From: an uncultured bacterium
GTDB taxonomy: Bacteria; Verrucomicrobiota; Kiritimatiellia; RFP12; UBA1067
NCBI GenBank assembly: GCA_902763655.1
Contig: CACWSW010000004.1
Coordinates: forward strand, 1 to 36,904
Reading direction: 5' to 3'
Length of the DNA stretch: 36,904 bases
This document shows, one piece after another, positions 27,134 through 35,466 of this stretch (the stretch's first letter is position 1; each line of letters starts with the position of its first letter). The position numbers and the translations under genes are program-made. The notes below the pieces were generated by a model. It did not search any database. It saw only the letters and a list, made by a program, of their open reading frames with translations, and was not told the origin of the DNA.

Positions 27134-30084
27134 TGTCAATCGATGATTTCATAGCGAAGCTTGAAGGCGTCCAGGCTGGCGGCGGCGGATGGGTGGCGAG
27201 GTGTCCGGCCCATGGCGACGATAATCCGTCGCTGAGTATCTCGCGCGGCGAGGACGGACGGATTCTCGTCCATTGCCACGCCGGTTGCTCTGCCGAGGAC
27301 GTCGTGCAGTCGATGGGGCTCAAGATGTCCGATCTCATGCCGGCGAACGAGCGTCCTTCCCGGACGATCAAGGGCCGCTGGGGGAAGTGGGTGTGCGATT
27401 ACGTCTACACGGACGAGGCCGGGAAGGTGCTGTACAAGTCGTCCAGGTACATGAAGGACGACGGCAAGAAGACGTTCATCATCAAGGTTCCGGATCCGAA
27501 GGCCAAGTTCGGCTGGGGCTTCGGTCTCTCCAAGAGCAACATCGAGCGCGTGCCGTACCACCTGCCGCAGATTGTGGAGGCTGCCCGGAAGGGGAAGAGC
27601 GTCATCATCGTCGAGGGCGAGAAGGACGCGGACAATGTCGAGCGCGTGTGTAGATGCGTTGCGACCTGCAACGTTGCCGGTGCGCTCAAATGGGGCTTCA
27701 AGTTCCCGAAGGACTGGGGCAAGTGGTTCGACGGCGTCAAGAACATCCTTATCATTGCGGACAACGACCCGCAGTTCAAGACGGTCGAGAAGAAGGTCAA
27801 GGGCGAGATCGTCACCACGCAGATCGAGCACTGGCGCGGCCAGAAGCACGCGGTTGACGTTCGCCGTCAGTTGCGCGCCGTCGGCTACAAGGGCGAGATT
27901 CGCCTAATGGTGATGCCGCAGGTCGAGGGACAGCCGCACGTCAAGGACTTCACGGACTGGCTGGAGGCGCGGAAGGCGCGCGGTTTGCCGGAGGAATCGG
28001 CGCGGGCCGCGTTCATCGAGGCGGTGAAATCTGCGGCACCATGGCCGGCGGAATGGGAGTTCGACGGTGCGGCGATCGATGCTGCGGCGAAAGACCAGGA
28101 GCGGGAGAAGCGTTCGCACGGCGCGGCGGACACGGATGTTGCCATCGCCGAAAAAAACGGCGATGGCGATGCCTTATCAGATACCGAACGCGCGGCGCGC
28201 GCAGGGGCGCGCTTCGGGCGCCCGGTCCCCCGCGCCCCCGGTGAGGATCCGTTAAAATACAAGGTGGATTTCGACATCGGCGGAGGACGTCGCACGTTGC
28301 TGGAATTTGAATACGGCTGGACTCCGGAGGAAATGTTCACGCACGCGATGACATGCGTGGCGAGGGTTTGTCCGAACAACGAGGTGCCGAAGGGCGTGCC
28401 GGTTCGCATCAAGTCGTGGTGTGCGGCGATGTGGCTGCTCATGCGCGGCTCGTTTTTCTGGCACAACGACTACCGGGACTTCGCGACCTGCATGTTTCTC
28501 GACCGCGACAAGAGCAGCTGCAAGCTCATGCGCGTGATGTCCGACGAGTTCTTCGCCTTCGTCGGCTCGGCGGCCCGTCTGGAGGATGTTGACCCGAAGA
28601 AGGGCGACATGGCCAAGATTCTTGGCTTGGTGAAGCAGATCGCGGTCAGCAAGGAGTACTCGCAGGGCGTCACGCCGTCCAATTCCTGGGACCGGCGCGG
28701 GCAGGTGATCTACATTTCGTCCGGTGACACGGAGATGTGCCGGATAGACGCAACCGGCGCGAAGATGGTCCAGAACGGCACGGACGGCGTCGTGTTCCTC
28801 CGTGGCAAGACTCTCGCGCCCTGGAGTCTTCAGGACGGCGCCGGCGTGGATCCGTTCGCCACGGCCGCTCTGTTCCAGGGCGCGAGTTTCGCGGACGCGC
28901 ACGGCCTGATGAACGTGCGTCTTTGGGTGCTGAACCTCTTCGCCAGCCATGCGACCAAGCCTCCCATGCTTATCACTGGCGGCGCCGGTTCCGGCAAGAC
29001 GCGCATGGCCAAGGGCATCAAGGAAATCTTAGGCATGAGGCAGGACGGCGCGCTCGACCTGTCCGTGCAGCAGATCGAGGACGGCGACAAGGGGCTCGAC
29101 GCCTTCTGGGCGACCGTGAACGACGGCAAGCTGGAAGTGTTTGACAACTTCGACACCAAGGTCAAGTGGGCGTCCGACACCTTGCAGACTGCGGCCACGG
29201 ACGGGCAGACGAAGCGCCGCACGCTCTACACCACGTTCGGCGTCTCGATTCTGCGCGCGAACGCCTCGATCATACTCACGTCGAACAACCCGATTTTCTC
29301 GACCGAGGGCAACGGCGGTCTGGCCGACCGGTTGATCACCATTCCGCTTTCCCTCAATCGTTCGACGAGCCAAGACGTCGAGCTCTCGCGCGAGATCGCG
29401 AAGAACAGGGACCAGTACCTGACCTGGTTCGTCCGCACGCTCTCGAAGGTGCTGGCCGACGACCAGCCGGTTGACGAGCGTGTAAACCGGCGACATCCAG
29501 ACTACGGCGTGTTCTCCGTGAAGGTAGGCCGTGCGATCGGCGACGAGCAGGGTGTTGTCGCAGCTTTGAGTTCGGCCGAAGCCGACAAGGCGCTTCTGCC
29601 ATTGCGGAACGACGCGATTACGAAGGAGATTCTTGAGGTGCTGCGTGAAAACGAGTGGACATGGAGCGGCACATCTGGCGAACTCTCGGAGAAGATTATC
29701 GCGCGGCAGGGCGACGATGCCGACGAGAAGACGAAGCAGATTTTCTCGTCGCGCAGGGTTGGCAAGGCGTTAAACAAGTATTTGCGCCAGTTTTCAATCA
29801 TTTTCAACACAGACACGCCGCGTATCAGTTCCGGGCGATCCGTTTACGGATTCCATGGATTCACCGCGCTGGGGTCTGCTGTTGGTGGATTAGTGGATTC
29901 CAAGGGCGGATATGCGGAAAGTCTAGGGCGCGGGAGCGCGCACGGGTTTACGGAAAACGCCGCTGAAAACCCACTAACCCACCATGAGGCACCTGCACGC
30001 GCGCGCGCGGATGTTACGCCTCCCCTTGAAGAAGAAGAAGAAGGGATAGAGAAGGATATGGAAGAATGGGGGTTTGACCTATGA
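27133..30084 (+). CDS. Primase-helicase fusion, 983 aa
   Basis: Begins DNA replication by unwinding and priming. The N-terminus is a CHC2-type zinc finger (CPAHGDDNPSLSI...ILVHCHAGC, about residues 24-52). A TOPRIM domain follows (VIIVEGEKDAD near 157-167, with DND near 200). After a charged Ala-rich linker (about 310-375) comes an AAA+/SF3-style ATPase with Walker A GGAGSGKTR near residue 616, FDNFD as a Walker-B-like region near 674, and a sensor-like TSNNP near 716. The C-terminal region ends in a Glu-rich tail (PPLEEEEEGIEKDMEEWGFDL). The ATG 27133 overlaps the previous stop. No polymerase is encoded, so the host enzyme must be used. Confidence 0.9.
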   Translation: MSIDDFIAKLEGVQAGGGGWVARCPAHGDDNPSLSISRGEDGRILVHCHAGCSAEDVVQSMGLKMSDLMPANERPSRTIKGRWGKWVCDYVYTDEAGKVLYKSSRYMKDDGKKTFIIKVPDPKAKFGWGFGLSKSNIERVPYHLPQIVEAARKGKSVIIVEGEKDADNVERVCRCVATCNVAGALKWGFKFPKDWGKWFDGVKNILIIADNDPQFKTVEKKVKGEIVTTQIEHWRGQKHAVDVRRQLRAVGYKGEIRLMVMPQVEGQPHVKDFTDWLEARKARGLPEESARAAFIEAVKSAAPWPAEWEFDGAAIDAAAKDQEREKRSHGAADTDVAIAEKNGDGDALSDTERAARAGARFGRPVPRAPGEDPLKYKVDFDIGGGRRTLLEFEYGWTPEEMFTHAMTCVARVCPNNEVPKGVPVRIKSWCAAMWLLMRGSFFWHNDYRDFATCMFLDRDKSSCKLMRVMSDEFFAFVGSAARLEDVDPKKGDMAKILGLVKQIAVSKEYSQGVTPSNSWDRRGQVIYISSGDTEMCRIDATGAKMVQNGTDGVVFLRGKTLAPWSLQDGAGVDPFATAALFQGASFADAHGLMNVRLWVLNLFASHATKPPMLITGGAGSGKTRMAKGIKEILGMRQDGALDLSVQQIEDGDKGLDAFWATVNDGKLEVFDNFDTKVKWASDTLQTAATDGQTKRRTLYTTFGVSILRANASIILTSNNPIFSTEGNGGLADRLITIPLSLNRSTSQDVELSREIAKNRDQYLTWFVRTLSKVLADDQPVDERVNRRHPDYGVFSVKVGRAIGDEQGVVAALSSAEADKALLPLRNDAITKEILEVLRENEWTWSGTSGELSEKIIARQGDDADEKTKQIFSSRRVGKALNKYLRQFSIIFNTDTPRISSGRSVYGFHGFTALGSAVGGLVDSKGGYAESLGRGSAHGFTENAAENPLTHHEAPARARADVTPPLEEEEEGIEKDMEEWGFDL

Positions 30085-30584
30085 TTGGTGAGTCGTTGTA
30101 TCGTGAAGTCGTGAAGTCCCGGCCGATGGGCGACGACCGGTATTTCGCCGGTTGCGTCTGCCATGTCGGCAATGGCCGGTTCCACATCGAGTTCATCGTG
30201 TACTGGAATAGCGGGGGGATGGCCGGCAGGTTGTCTCCGCGCGAGGTTGGGGAGCTTGCGCCAGATCTCGCCATGTCAATACGTCATCACGGGGATGAAT
30301 TGAGGGCATTCCTCGTCGATCGTGACGCCCACTGGGTCCCCCTTGGGTTAGGTTCTTCCTCGGAAAATCGCCGGGATACCTACCCACAAAAAGATGCAGG
30401 TATTTGCGAGTGCAACGGCGAAACGGGGTCCGGTTATGCACGCGCGGAGTCTGTTGTGGCGTCGTCCGTGGCTCCCGGCTCGGCCGGATCCGGCGCCGGC
30501 GCTGGTGTCCAGGCTGTGCCGTCTGGTGGATTTGCGCGCGGTTCGCGCCTTACGGCGCGTTACGGGAAGGGGGAAAGGGCGTAG
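30081..30584 (+). CDS. Hypothetical protein, 167 aa
   Basis: ATG 30081 overlaps the primase-helicase stop by 4 bases. The first 85 residues form a soluble alpha/beta unit (FHIEFIVYWNSGGMAGRLSPREVGELAPDLAMSIRHHGDELRAFLVD). The remaining half is low in complexity, rich in Gly, Ala and Ser (SVVASSVAPGSAGSGAGAGVQ), and may be disordered. No family was recognised. The sharp change in character near residue 88 could mark a degenerate or recombined 3' end. Confidence 0.65.
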   Translation: MIGESLYREVVKSRPMGDDRYFAGCVCHVGNGRFHIEFIVYWNSGGMAGRLSPREVGELAPDLAMSIRHHGDELRAFLVDRDAHWVPLGLGSSSENRRDTYPQKDAGICECNGETGSGYARAESVVASSVAPGSAGSGAGAGVQAVPSGGFARGSRLTARYGKGERA

Positions 30585-30586
30585 GG

Positions 30587-31114
30587 ATGAACGCGGTTGC
30601 ACAGTATAGGCGCGCGGCGCGGATGGCCGGGAGAGGTCTCTCGGAGGAGCGGATCGGGATAAAAATGAAGATTCGCCAATGGACGGTGAGCCGTTTGCTG
30701 TCTCTCCGGACTCTCGACGCGGACGTCGCTGAAATGTTTGAGGGCGACGGGCGAATCACGCACGCGGCCCTGCGCGAGATCGCGGGATGGCCGGCGGAAG
30801 TCCAAGGCGCGGCGCTGCCTGATTTGCGCGGGCTCGCTTTCCGGCTCTTCGGCCGAACGGTCACAAGCCGTGACGTGGCGCCGATCATGATGAGGCACGG
30901 CCGTGACCTCGACCGGAATCCGTTCCCCACGTCGTCCTGCCGGGCGTGCCTGAAGCGCACGGGCGCGCAGGCCGATCTGTTCGGAGGCGTGCCCGAGGGC
31001 CTTGGGCGCTGCCTGGACGCGGCGTGCTTCGCGCGCTGCCTGAATGCCGTTTCCGCTCGCCACGCACGGTGGGCGGGTCACAAAAAGGAGAAACAACAAT
31101 GCACATCAAAATGA
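30587..31114 (+). CDS. ParB-like DNA-binding protein, 175 aa
   Basis: ATG 30587 follows the previous stop after two bases. Residues 5-75 look like the helix-turn-helix of ParB/KorB proteins (ARMAGRGLSEERIGIKMKIRQWTVSRLLSLRTL...GRITHAALREIAGWP). A four-Cys cluster follows: CRACLKRTG (C118, C121) and CLDAACFARC (C142, C147), the arrangement found in ParB-like phage and plasmid proteins. The N-terminal ParB nuclease/CTPase domain is absent, so this is a truncated type. QADLF at 128-132 also fits a sliding-clamp binding motif. Overlaps the clamp gene start by 16 bases. Confidence 0.75.
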   Translation: MNAVAQYRRAARMAGRGLSEERIGIKMKIRQWTVSRLLSLRTLDADVAEMFEGDGRITHAALREIAGWPAEVQGAALPDLRGLAFRLFGRTVTSRDVAPIMMRHGRDLDRNPFPTSSCRACLKRTGAQADLFGGVPEGLGRCLDAACFARCLNAVSARHARWAGHKKEKQQCTSK

Positions 31115-32196
31115 CACATGGAGCGCTGGCGGCGTCCGTCAAGTCGATCTCCGGTTCTCTTCCAAAGGACAAGCTGAGTCCGTGGCGGTTCGTGAGAATC
31201 GAGGCTGCGGACGGACATGTCACGTTCACGGCGTGTGACGGCGACATCCAGATCGAGCGTCGCGTCAAGGCAGACGTCGATGAATCGGGCGTCGCGCTCG
31301 TCGGCGGATGGCAGTTCGTGCGGTTCGCGAACGCGATGCCGACGGGCGTTTGCGAGATTCGCACGAAAGGCGAGTCGAAGGTCGAGATGGCGTCCGGCGA
31401 GTCGAAGTTCACGCTGGCCGCCACCGGCGTGGGCGACTGGCCGGCGTTCGTGGGGCCGGGCGAAAAGGAAACCGCCGTGTTCCTGCCGGCCGTGACGCTC
31501 CGCGAAATGCTGCGGAAGACGTCCTGGGCGATGGCGAAGGACGACACGCGGAAGAAGTTGAAAGCCGTCAACGCAGAACTTGATGGCGGCAAGCTGACGA
31601 TGGTGGCCACGGACGGGCGGTGCCTTGGCATGTGTGAGCATGACCTTGGTACGGACGCGAAGGCGAATGTGTCGCTACCTGAAAAGCTCGTCGGCGTTCT
31701 TCTGTCGCTGCTCGGCGACGATGGCGACGCCCGCCTGGCGTTCGACGGTCGCGCGATCCGCGTGACGTGCGAAGACTGGAGCGTGACGTCGCGCACGATC
31801 GACGAGGTTTATCCGAACTGGCGGCGGGTCGTTCCGGCCGAACCTCCCAGCACGGTCACGGTTGACCGGATTGCGTTCCTCGACGAGGTGGGCCGCGCGG
31901 CGCTCTCCGCTCCTGAATCCAGCGGCATTTCCGTTACGTTCTCCGGGAGGTCTGTCGAGTTCGCGGCCGTCTGCGAACTGGCAAGTTATAAATCGTCAAT
32001 CCAGGCGCAGCAGTATGGCGGCGAGGCCGGGAAGTTCGACGTTGACTTCAAGCTCTTCAAGAATGCGCTCGGGTGTCTGGACACGGACGCCGTCACGATC
32101 GAGTACACGCCCAGCGAGCCGAGCAAGCCACAGCCGCTCGTCATCAAGAGCGTGATCCCGTGGCTGGCCGTTATCATGCCGATGAGGAGGGACTGA
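31099..32196 (+). CDS. dnaN-like: DnaN-like sliding clamp, 365 aa
   Basis: Encircles DNA and tethers polymerases and other enzymes. Three clamp domains can be followed, with typical features: VTFTACDGDIQIERRV in domain I, MVATDGRCLGMCEHD (the ATDGxRLA signature) in domain II, SSGISVTFSG in domain III, and the C-terminal IPWLAVIMPMRRD (bacterial YVIMPMRL). The length is that of bacterial beta clamp. Phage-encoded beta clamps are uncommon and suggest that the phage redirects replication or its own clamp partners. AAAAAGGAGAAACAACAA lies upstream, shared with the 214 gene. Confidence 0.92.
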   Translation: MHIKMTHGALAASVKSISGSLPKDKLSPWRFVRIEAADGHVTFTACDGDIQIERRVKADVDESGVALVGGWQFVRFANAMPTGVCEIRTKGESKVEMASGESKFTLAATGVGDWPAFVGPGEKETAVFLPAVTLREMLRKTSWAMAKDDTRKKLKAVNAELDGGKLTMVATDGRCLGMCEHDLGTDAKANVSLPEKLVGVLLSLLGDDGDARLAFDGRAIRVTCEDWSVTSRTIDEVYPNWRRVVPAEPPSTVTVDRIAFLDEVGRAALSAPESSGISVTFSGRSVEFAAVCELASYKSSIQAQQYGGEAGKFDVDFKLFKNALGCLDTDAVTIEYTPSEPSKPQPLVIKSVIPWLAVIMPMRRD

Positions 32197-32199
32197 GCC

Positions 32200-32769
32200 A
32201 TGGCCGAGGAAATGAAAGAGAAGACTGCGCCGGCGGAGAAGCGCGACTGGGTGGGCGAGGCCGTACAGTGCTTCATCAAGGACGTCAAGGACCTCGACCC
32301 GACGGATCCCGTCAAGGCGGTTGCCGCATACTTCGCGAAGAACGCGACGGACGAGCTCAAGGCTCGGTGCAAGGCAGAAGGCAAGGACGCCAAGAGCTGC
32401 TGGAAGTTCATCGAGGCCGTTGCTCGTCAGGCGCTCAATGGGCATAACGGCCACATCGACCCGAGCGCTATCTACGCGATCGCGATGCACTACTTCGAGG
32501 ACGTGCCGGTGGACTGGGACGGGCCGACCGGGAAGGTCTCGCACACGCCTCGGGCGTCGGCTAAGGTCGAAAAGGCGAAGAAGGCAAAGAAGCCGGCGGA
32601 GACTCCTTCGGAGATCAAGAAGGAGAAGGAGCGCGCGAAGAAGGCGGCGGCAAAGAAGAAGCCCGCACCTAAGCAGCACCAGGGCTTCTTCTTCGACCTG
32701 CTGGAAACGCCGACGGAATCGGCGGATGCTGAATCGTCACCGGAACAGGAAAGCGGGGTGGCGGAATGA
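32200..32769 (+). CDS. PcfK-like protein, AcrIIA9 family, 189 aa
   Basis: The N-terminal 110 residues have the PcfK pattern: short acidic start, FIKDVKDLDPTDPVKAVAAYFAKN, SCWKFIEAVARQ, then DPSAIYAIAMHYFEDVPVDW, matching the family motif near DEVFSMAVHYYDED. PcfK proteins include the Cas9 inhibitor AcrIIA9, so anti-CRISPR activity is possible but not shown by sequence. Residues 115-155 are a Lys-rich linker and the C-terminus carries QGFFFDLLETP, a possible protein-binding tail. It precedes the HD protein (overlap of 4 bases) and PcfJ. Confidence 0.82.
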   Translation: MAEEMKEKTAPAEKRDWVGEAVQCFIKDVKDLDPTDPVKAVAAYFAKNATDELKARCKAEGKDAKSCWKFIEAVARQALNGHNGHIDPSAIYAIAMHYFEDVPVDWDGPTGKVSHTPRASAKVEKAKKAKKPAETPSEIKKEKERAKKAAAKKKPAPKQHQGFFFDLLETPTESADAESSPEQESGVAE

Positions 32770-33353
32770 CTACCGAAACATCGAGGTGCGATTATGAGCG
32801 GCTGGCCGGGTCTTTCCTGGAATCGGCATTTCCCGGCGGTTGTGACATGATGGTCGGCCATGGGCTGAGGGAAATCGGGTACTTTGACGCACCCGCGAGC
32901 AAGGGGCACCATCTTGCCGAGCGCGGAGGTCTGCTGGTACATTCCGTGAACGTTACGCAGCGGCTGGTCGAGCTGACCGTCGCGTGGCACGTAGAATGGC
33001 CGCGCGTCGAATCGCCGTACATCGTGGGCATGTTGCACGACCTCGTGAAGTGCAGGTGCTATCGTGCGGTTCCCAAGAAGGAACCGGGCGAGGTGCAGAC
33101 GTTCGAGTATGTCCAGCCGGAGTTTCACGGGCACGGCGCTTGCTCCATCGCGATTGCGGCGTCACTTGGGATTCTGCTGATGCGTGAGGAAGTCGCGGCT
33201 ATCATGTTCCACATGGGGCCGTGGGGAGTCGGCAAGGAGTACACCGAGGCGGAGTTCCGGGCGGCGATGGAAGCATTCCCGTCCTGCATCGTCGCCACGC
33301 ACTCCGCCGACTGGTATGCCGCAGCTGTGGACGAGAGGGAGGTGGCGGAATGA
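32766..33353 (+). CDS. HD-domain phosphohydrolase-like protein, 195 aa
   Basis: A metal-dependent HD fold is supported by H59 in GLLVHSVNVTQ, the H91-D92 pair in GMLHDLVKC, H149 in IMFHMGPWG and D182 in THSADWYA. Such enzymes cleave nucleotides or cyclic nucleotides. Lying between pcfK and pcfJ with 4-base overlaps on both sides, it is part of the same coupled unit, and a link to nucleotide metabolism or to anti-defence signalling (removal of cyclic nucleotides) is an inference worth testing. Confidence 0.82.
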   Translation: MTTETSRCDYERLAGSFLESAFPGGCDMMVGHGLREIGYFDAPASKGHHLAERGGLLVHSVNVTQRLVELTVAWHVEWPRVESPYIVGMLHDLVKCRCYRAVPKKEPGEVQTFEYVQPEFHGHGACSIAIAASLGILLMREEVAAIMFHMGPWGVGKEYTEAEFRAAMEAFPSCIVATHSADWYAAAVDEREVAE

Positions 33354-34888
33354 GCCTGACGCGGAAACAGATGCAGGAGATCGTGGCGTTCGACCTGAAA
33401 CGTCGTGCGGGCCTCGACTTCGACGGCCGCCGGTTCGGAAGCATCACCGGCGCCCACGCGCCGCACCTCACCGAGACATGGGGCCTTTGCCACGGGAGCG
33501 TGGTGTTCAAGGACAAGGAAAAACCTGCCCGGAAGACTCTGCGCTACAACTACATCGTGGCTGACCGCGTGCGCTGGAATGTTCGTCCGGACGTGACGGT
33601 TGTGCATGTCGCCGTGCGCTTGAACGGCGCGTATCAGCCGGTCGTGAAGGACGTCGGGCGCTGGCACATCAAGACCGGGCGCCTCGAACTGCGCGACATC
33701 GACTTCCACGGCCTCGGCGGATGGATCGTAGAGTGGGAGAAGGAAGACTGGGCGGGGAAGCGGACCAAGCGGCGCGCGGGGGACCTCGCCGGCAAGGTCG
33801 TGTGGACGCACTGGTGTGACGGTGGCAAGTGGAGGTTCAACCAGGGCCTGACCTTCCCGTGGCACGAGACGATAAACCCGGATGCGCTGAAAGGCACGAA
33901 GTACGAGTGGTGCCAGTACTCGGACTCGACGCCGAACCGTGCCGGGCTTGTGGACTGGCTGATGATGTACAACCAGGAGCCGAAGGTCGAACTGCTCGCC
34001 AAGGCCGGCATGTTCGCGCTCATCTGCCCGGCTGGCATCAAGGCGCTGAAGGACCGGAGAGTCCGCGACTGGTGCATGGCGCACCGCGCGGAGGTGGCGC
34101 GGGCAAGCGGCTCCAGCGACTCAATCGTTGACATCATCTATGCGGCACGGCATGGTGTGACGGTCCGGGCGGCCAATGCCCGTCGGCGTTTCGTCGAGGA
34201 GGTGCGCAGGTTCATCGGCGGCGGCCCGTGGCGGATCGACTACGACCGGCTCCGCAAGGCTCTCAGGAAGTGGCATATCGGGATTGACGAATACTCGCGG
34301 TACCTCGAATACGCCCACGACGCCGGGCTCGACCTGCGCAACGAGGGCACGCTCTATCCTCCGACGCGCGGCGGACGCAAGGCGTTCATGGAACGGCTGG
34401 AACGGTTGGAGGCCGATCTTGCGCGGCTGAAGAAGAACGCGAAGGCGAAGGCACGGCGTGCGCTCGCCAAGACGATGAAGCTCCGTGCGGCAGAGATCGC
34501 CGCGTTCCAGGAGTCGGTCGAGCGCACGAAGATACTCAAGGATTGCGGCTACGCAATCGTGCTGGCAAAGTCGCAGGACGAGCTGCTGGCCGAGGGGAAG
34601 AAGATGGCGAACTGCGTGGGGTGCGGCATATACGGGCGCGGGATCGTGGATGGCGACCGTCTGATCGTGATGCTGAAGAAGCCGAACGGCAAGGGCTACG
34701 AGAGTTTCTGCGACATCGAGATCGACCGCAGGACGTGGCTGGTGAAGCAGTGCTACCTGAAGCACAACGAGACTGCACCGAAGGAAGTGCAGGAGCTGGC
34801 GAGGCAGATCGCGAACTGGCTCAAGGCCGTCCACAAGCGCCACCAGAAGCGCAAGATGTTCAAGGAACTGGAAAGGAAGTCGGCATGA
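33350..34888 (+). CDS. PcfJ-like protein, 512 aa
   Basis: ATG 33350 overlaps the HD gene stop. The C-terminal half has the PcfJ domain: DELLAEGKKMANCVGCGIYGRGIVDGDRLIVMLKK...FCDIEIDRRTWLVKQCYLKHNETAPKEVQELARQIANWL, with conserved Asn-Cys and the strand-rich core. A coiled-coil region (KAFMERLERLEADLARLKKNAKAKARRA) stands before it. The N-terminal domain is basic and beta-rich. PcfJ was first named on the conjugative plasmid pCF10, occurs beside PcfK in plasmids and phages, and its biochemical role is unknown. Confidence 0.85.
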   Translation: MSLTRKQMQEIVAFDLKRRAGLDFDGRRFGSITGAHAPHLTETWGLCHGSVVFKDKEKPARKTLRYNYIVADRVRWNVRPDVTVVHVAVRLNGAYQPVVKDVGRWHIKTGRLELRDIDFHGLGGWIVEWEKEDWAGKRTKRRAGDLAGKVVWTHWCDGGKWRFNQGLTFPWHETINPDALKGTKYEWCQYSDSTPNRAGLVDWLMMYNQEPKVELLAKAGMFALICPAGIKALKDRRVRDWCMAHRAEVARASGSSDSIVDIIYAARHGVTVRAANARRRFVEEVRRFIGGGPWRIDYDRLRKALRKWHIGIDEYSRYLEYAHDAGLDLRNEGTLYPPTRGGRKAFMERLERLEADLARLKKNAKAKARRALAKTMKLRAAEIAAFQESVERTKILKDCGYAIVLAKSQDELLAEGKKMANCVGCGIYGRGIVDGDRLIVMLKKPNGKGYESFCDIEIDRRTWLVKQCYLKHNETAPKEVQELARQIANWLKAVHKRHQKRKMFKELERKSA

Positions 34889-35154
34889 GGTACATCGTAA
34901 TATCAAGGGAAGAATGGGATACGCTTTTCGCCGGCAGGTCGCTGACTCTCTTCCGCGTGCCGTATGATCGCGTGGACGAGTACAAGCCCGGCGACACGAT
35001 ATACGTCCGTGGCTTGTACCAACAGGAGACAGCAACGGTGATCGTCAAGCGCGTGGTTGCATTCAGGGAGGGGAGCGGTTTCATACTGGAAGTGTCCGAC
35101 TTCTGCCGATTTCCGGACTGCTGCTTTCGGGGGAAGGCGAAAAATGGCACCTGA
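34885..35154 (+). CDS. Small beta-barrel protein, ASCH-like, 89 aa
   Basis: ATG 34885 overlaps the previous stop. The fold signature is a barrel typical of ASCH/PUA-like RNA-binding domains: FRVPYDRVDEYKPGDTIYVRG..., ETATVIVKRVVAFREGSGFILEVS. Such domains bind nucleic acid or nucleotides. Four Cys near the end (DFCRFPDCCFRG) may bind metal. The assignment is tentative because the domain is small. Confidence 0.6.
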   Translation: MRYIVISREEWDTLFAGRSLTLFRVPYDRVDEYKPGDTIYVRGLYQQETATVIVKRVVAFREGSGFILEVSDFCRFPDCCFRGKAKNGT

Positions 35155-35220
35155 AGACATCTGTTCAACTGTTAATCTGTGCGACTGAGAGTAAACACTA
35201 ACCACAGAAAGGTTTTAACC

Positions 35221-35454
35221 ATGCCAGAAACAACAGAACCGCAGGCCGAGAACAATGCGCCGGCCAAAGAGTATGACATCCACGACTCAAACAACTACTG
35301 CCGCTTGTTGCGCGAGTACGACGGCTACCTTGAGGACACCCGACACAGGGGCATCGGGAATAAAGAATGCGACACCGTTATGACGTTCCTGAACTGGCTT
35401 CTTGTCCACAAGGACACGACCCTGACGGTCAAGGACCTGCACGGCGAAATCTAA
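35221..35454 (+). CDS. Hypothetical protein, 77 aa
   Basis: ATG 35221 has a moderate AGAAAGG upstream. The first 18 residues are disordered and acidic (PETTEPQAENNAPAKEYD) and the rest is helical (DSNNYCRLLREYDGYLEDTRHRGIGNKECDTVMTFLNWLLVHKDTTLTVKDLHGEI). No family was recognised. The 66 bases before it contain no feature that I can recognise. Confidence 0.65.
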   Translation: MPETTEPQAENNAPAKEYDIHDSNNYCRLLREYDGYLEDTRHRGIGNKECDTVMTFLNWLLVHKDTTLTVKDLHGEI

Positions 35455-35466
35455 GGAGGTGCCAAA

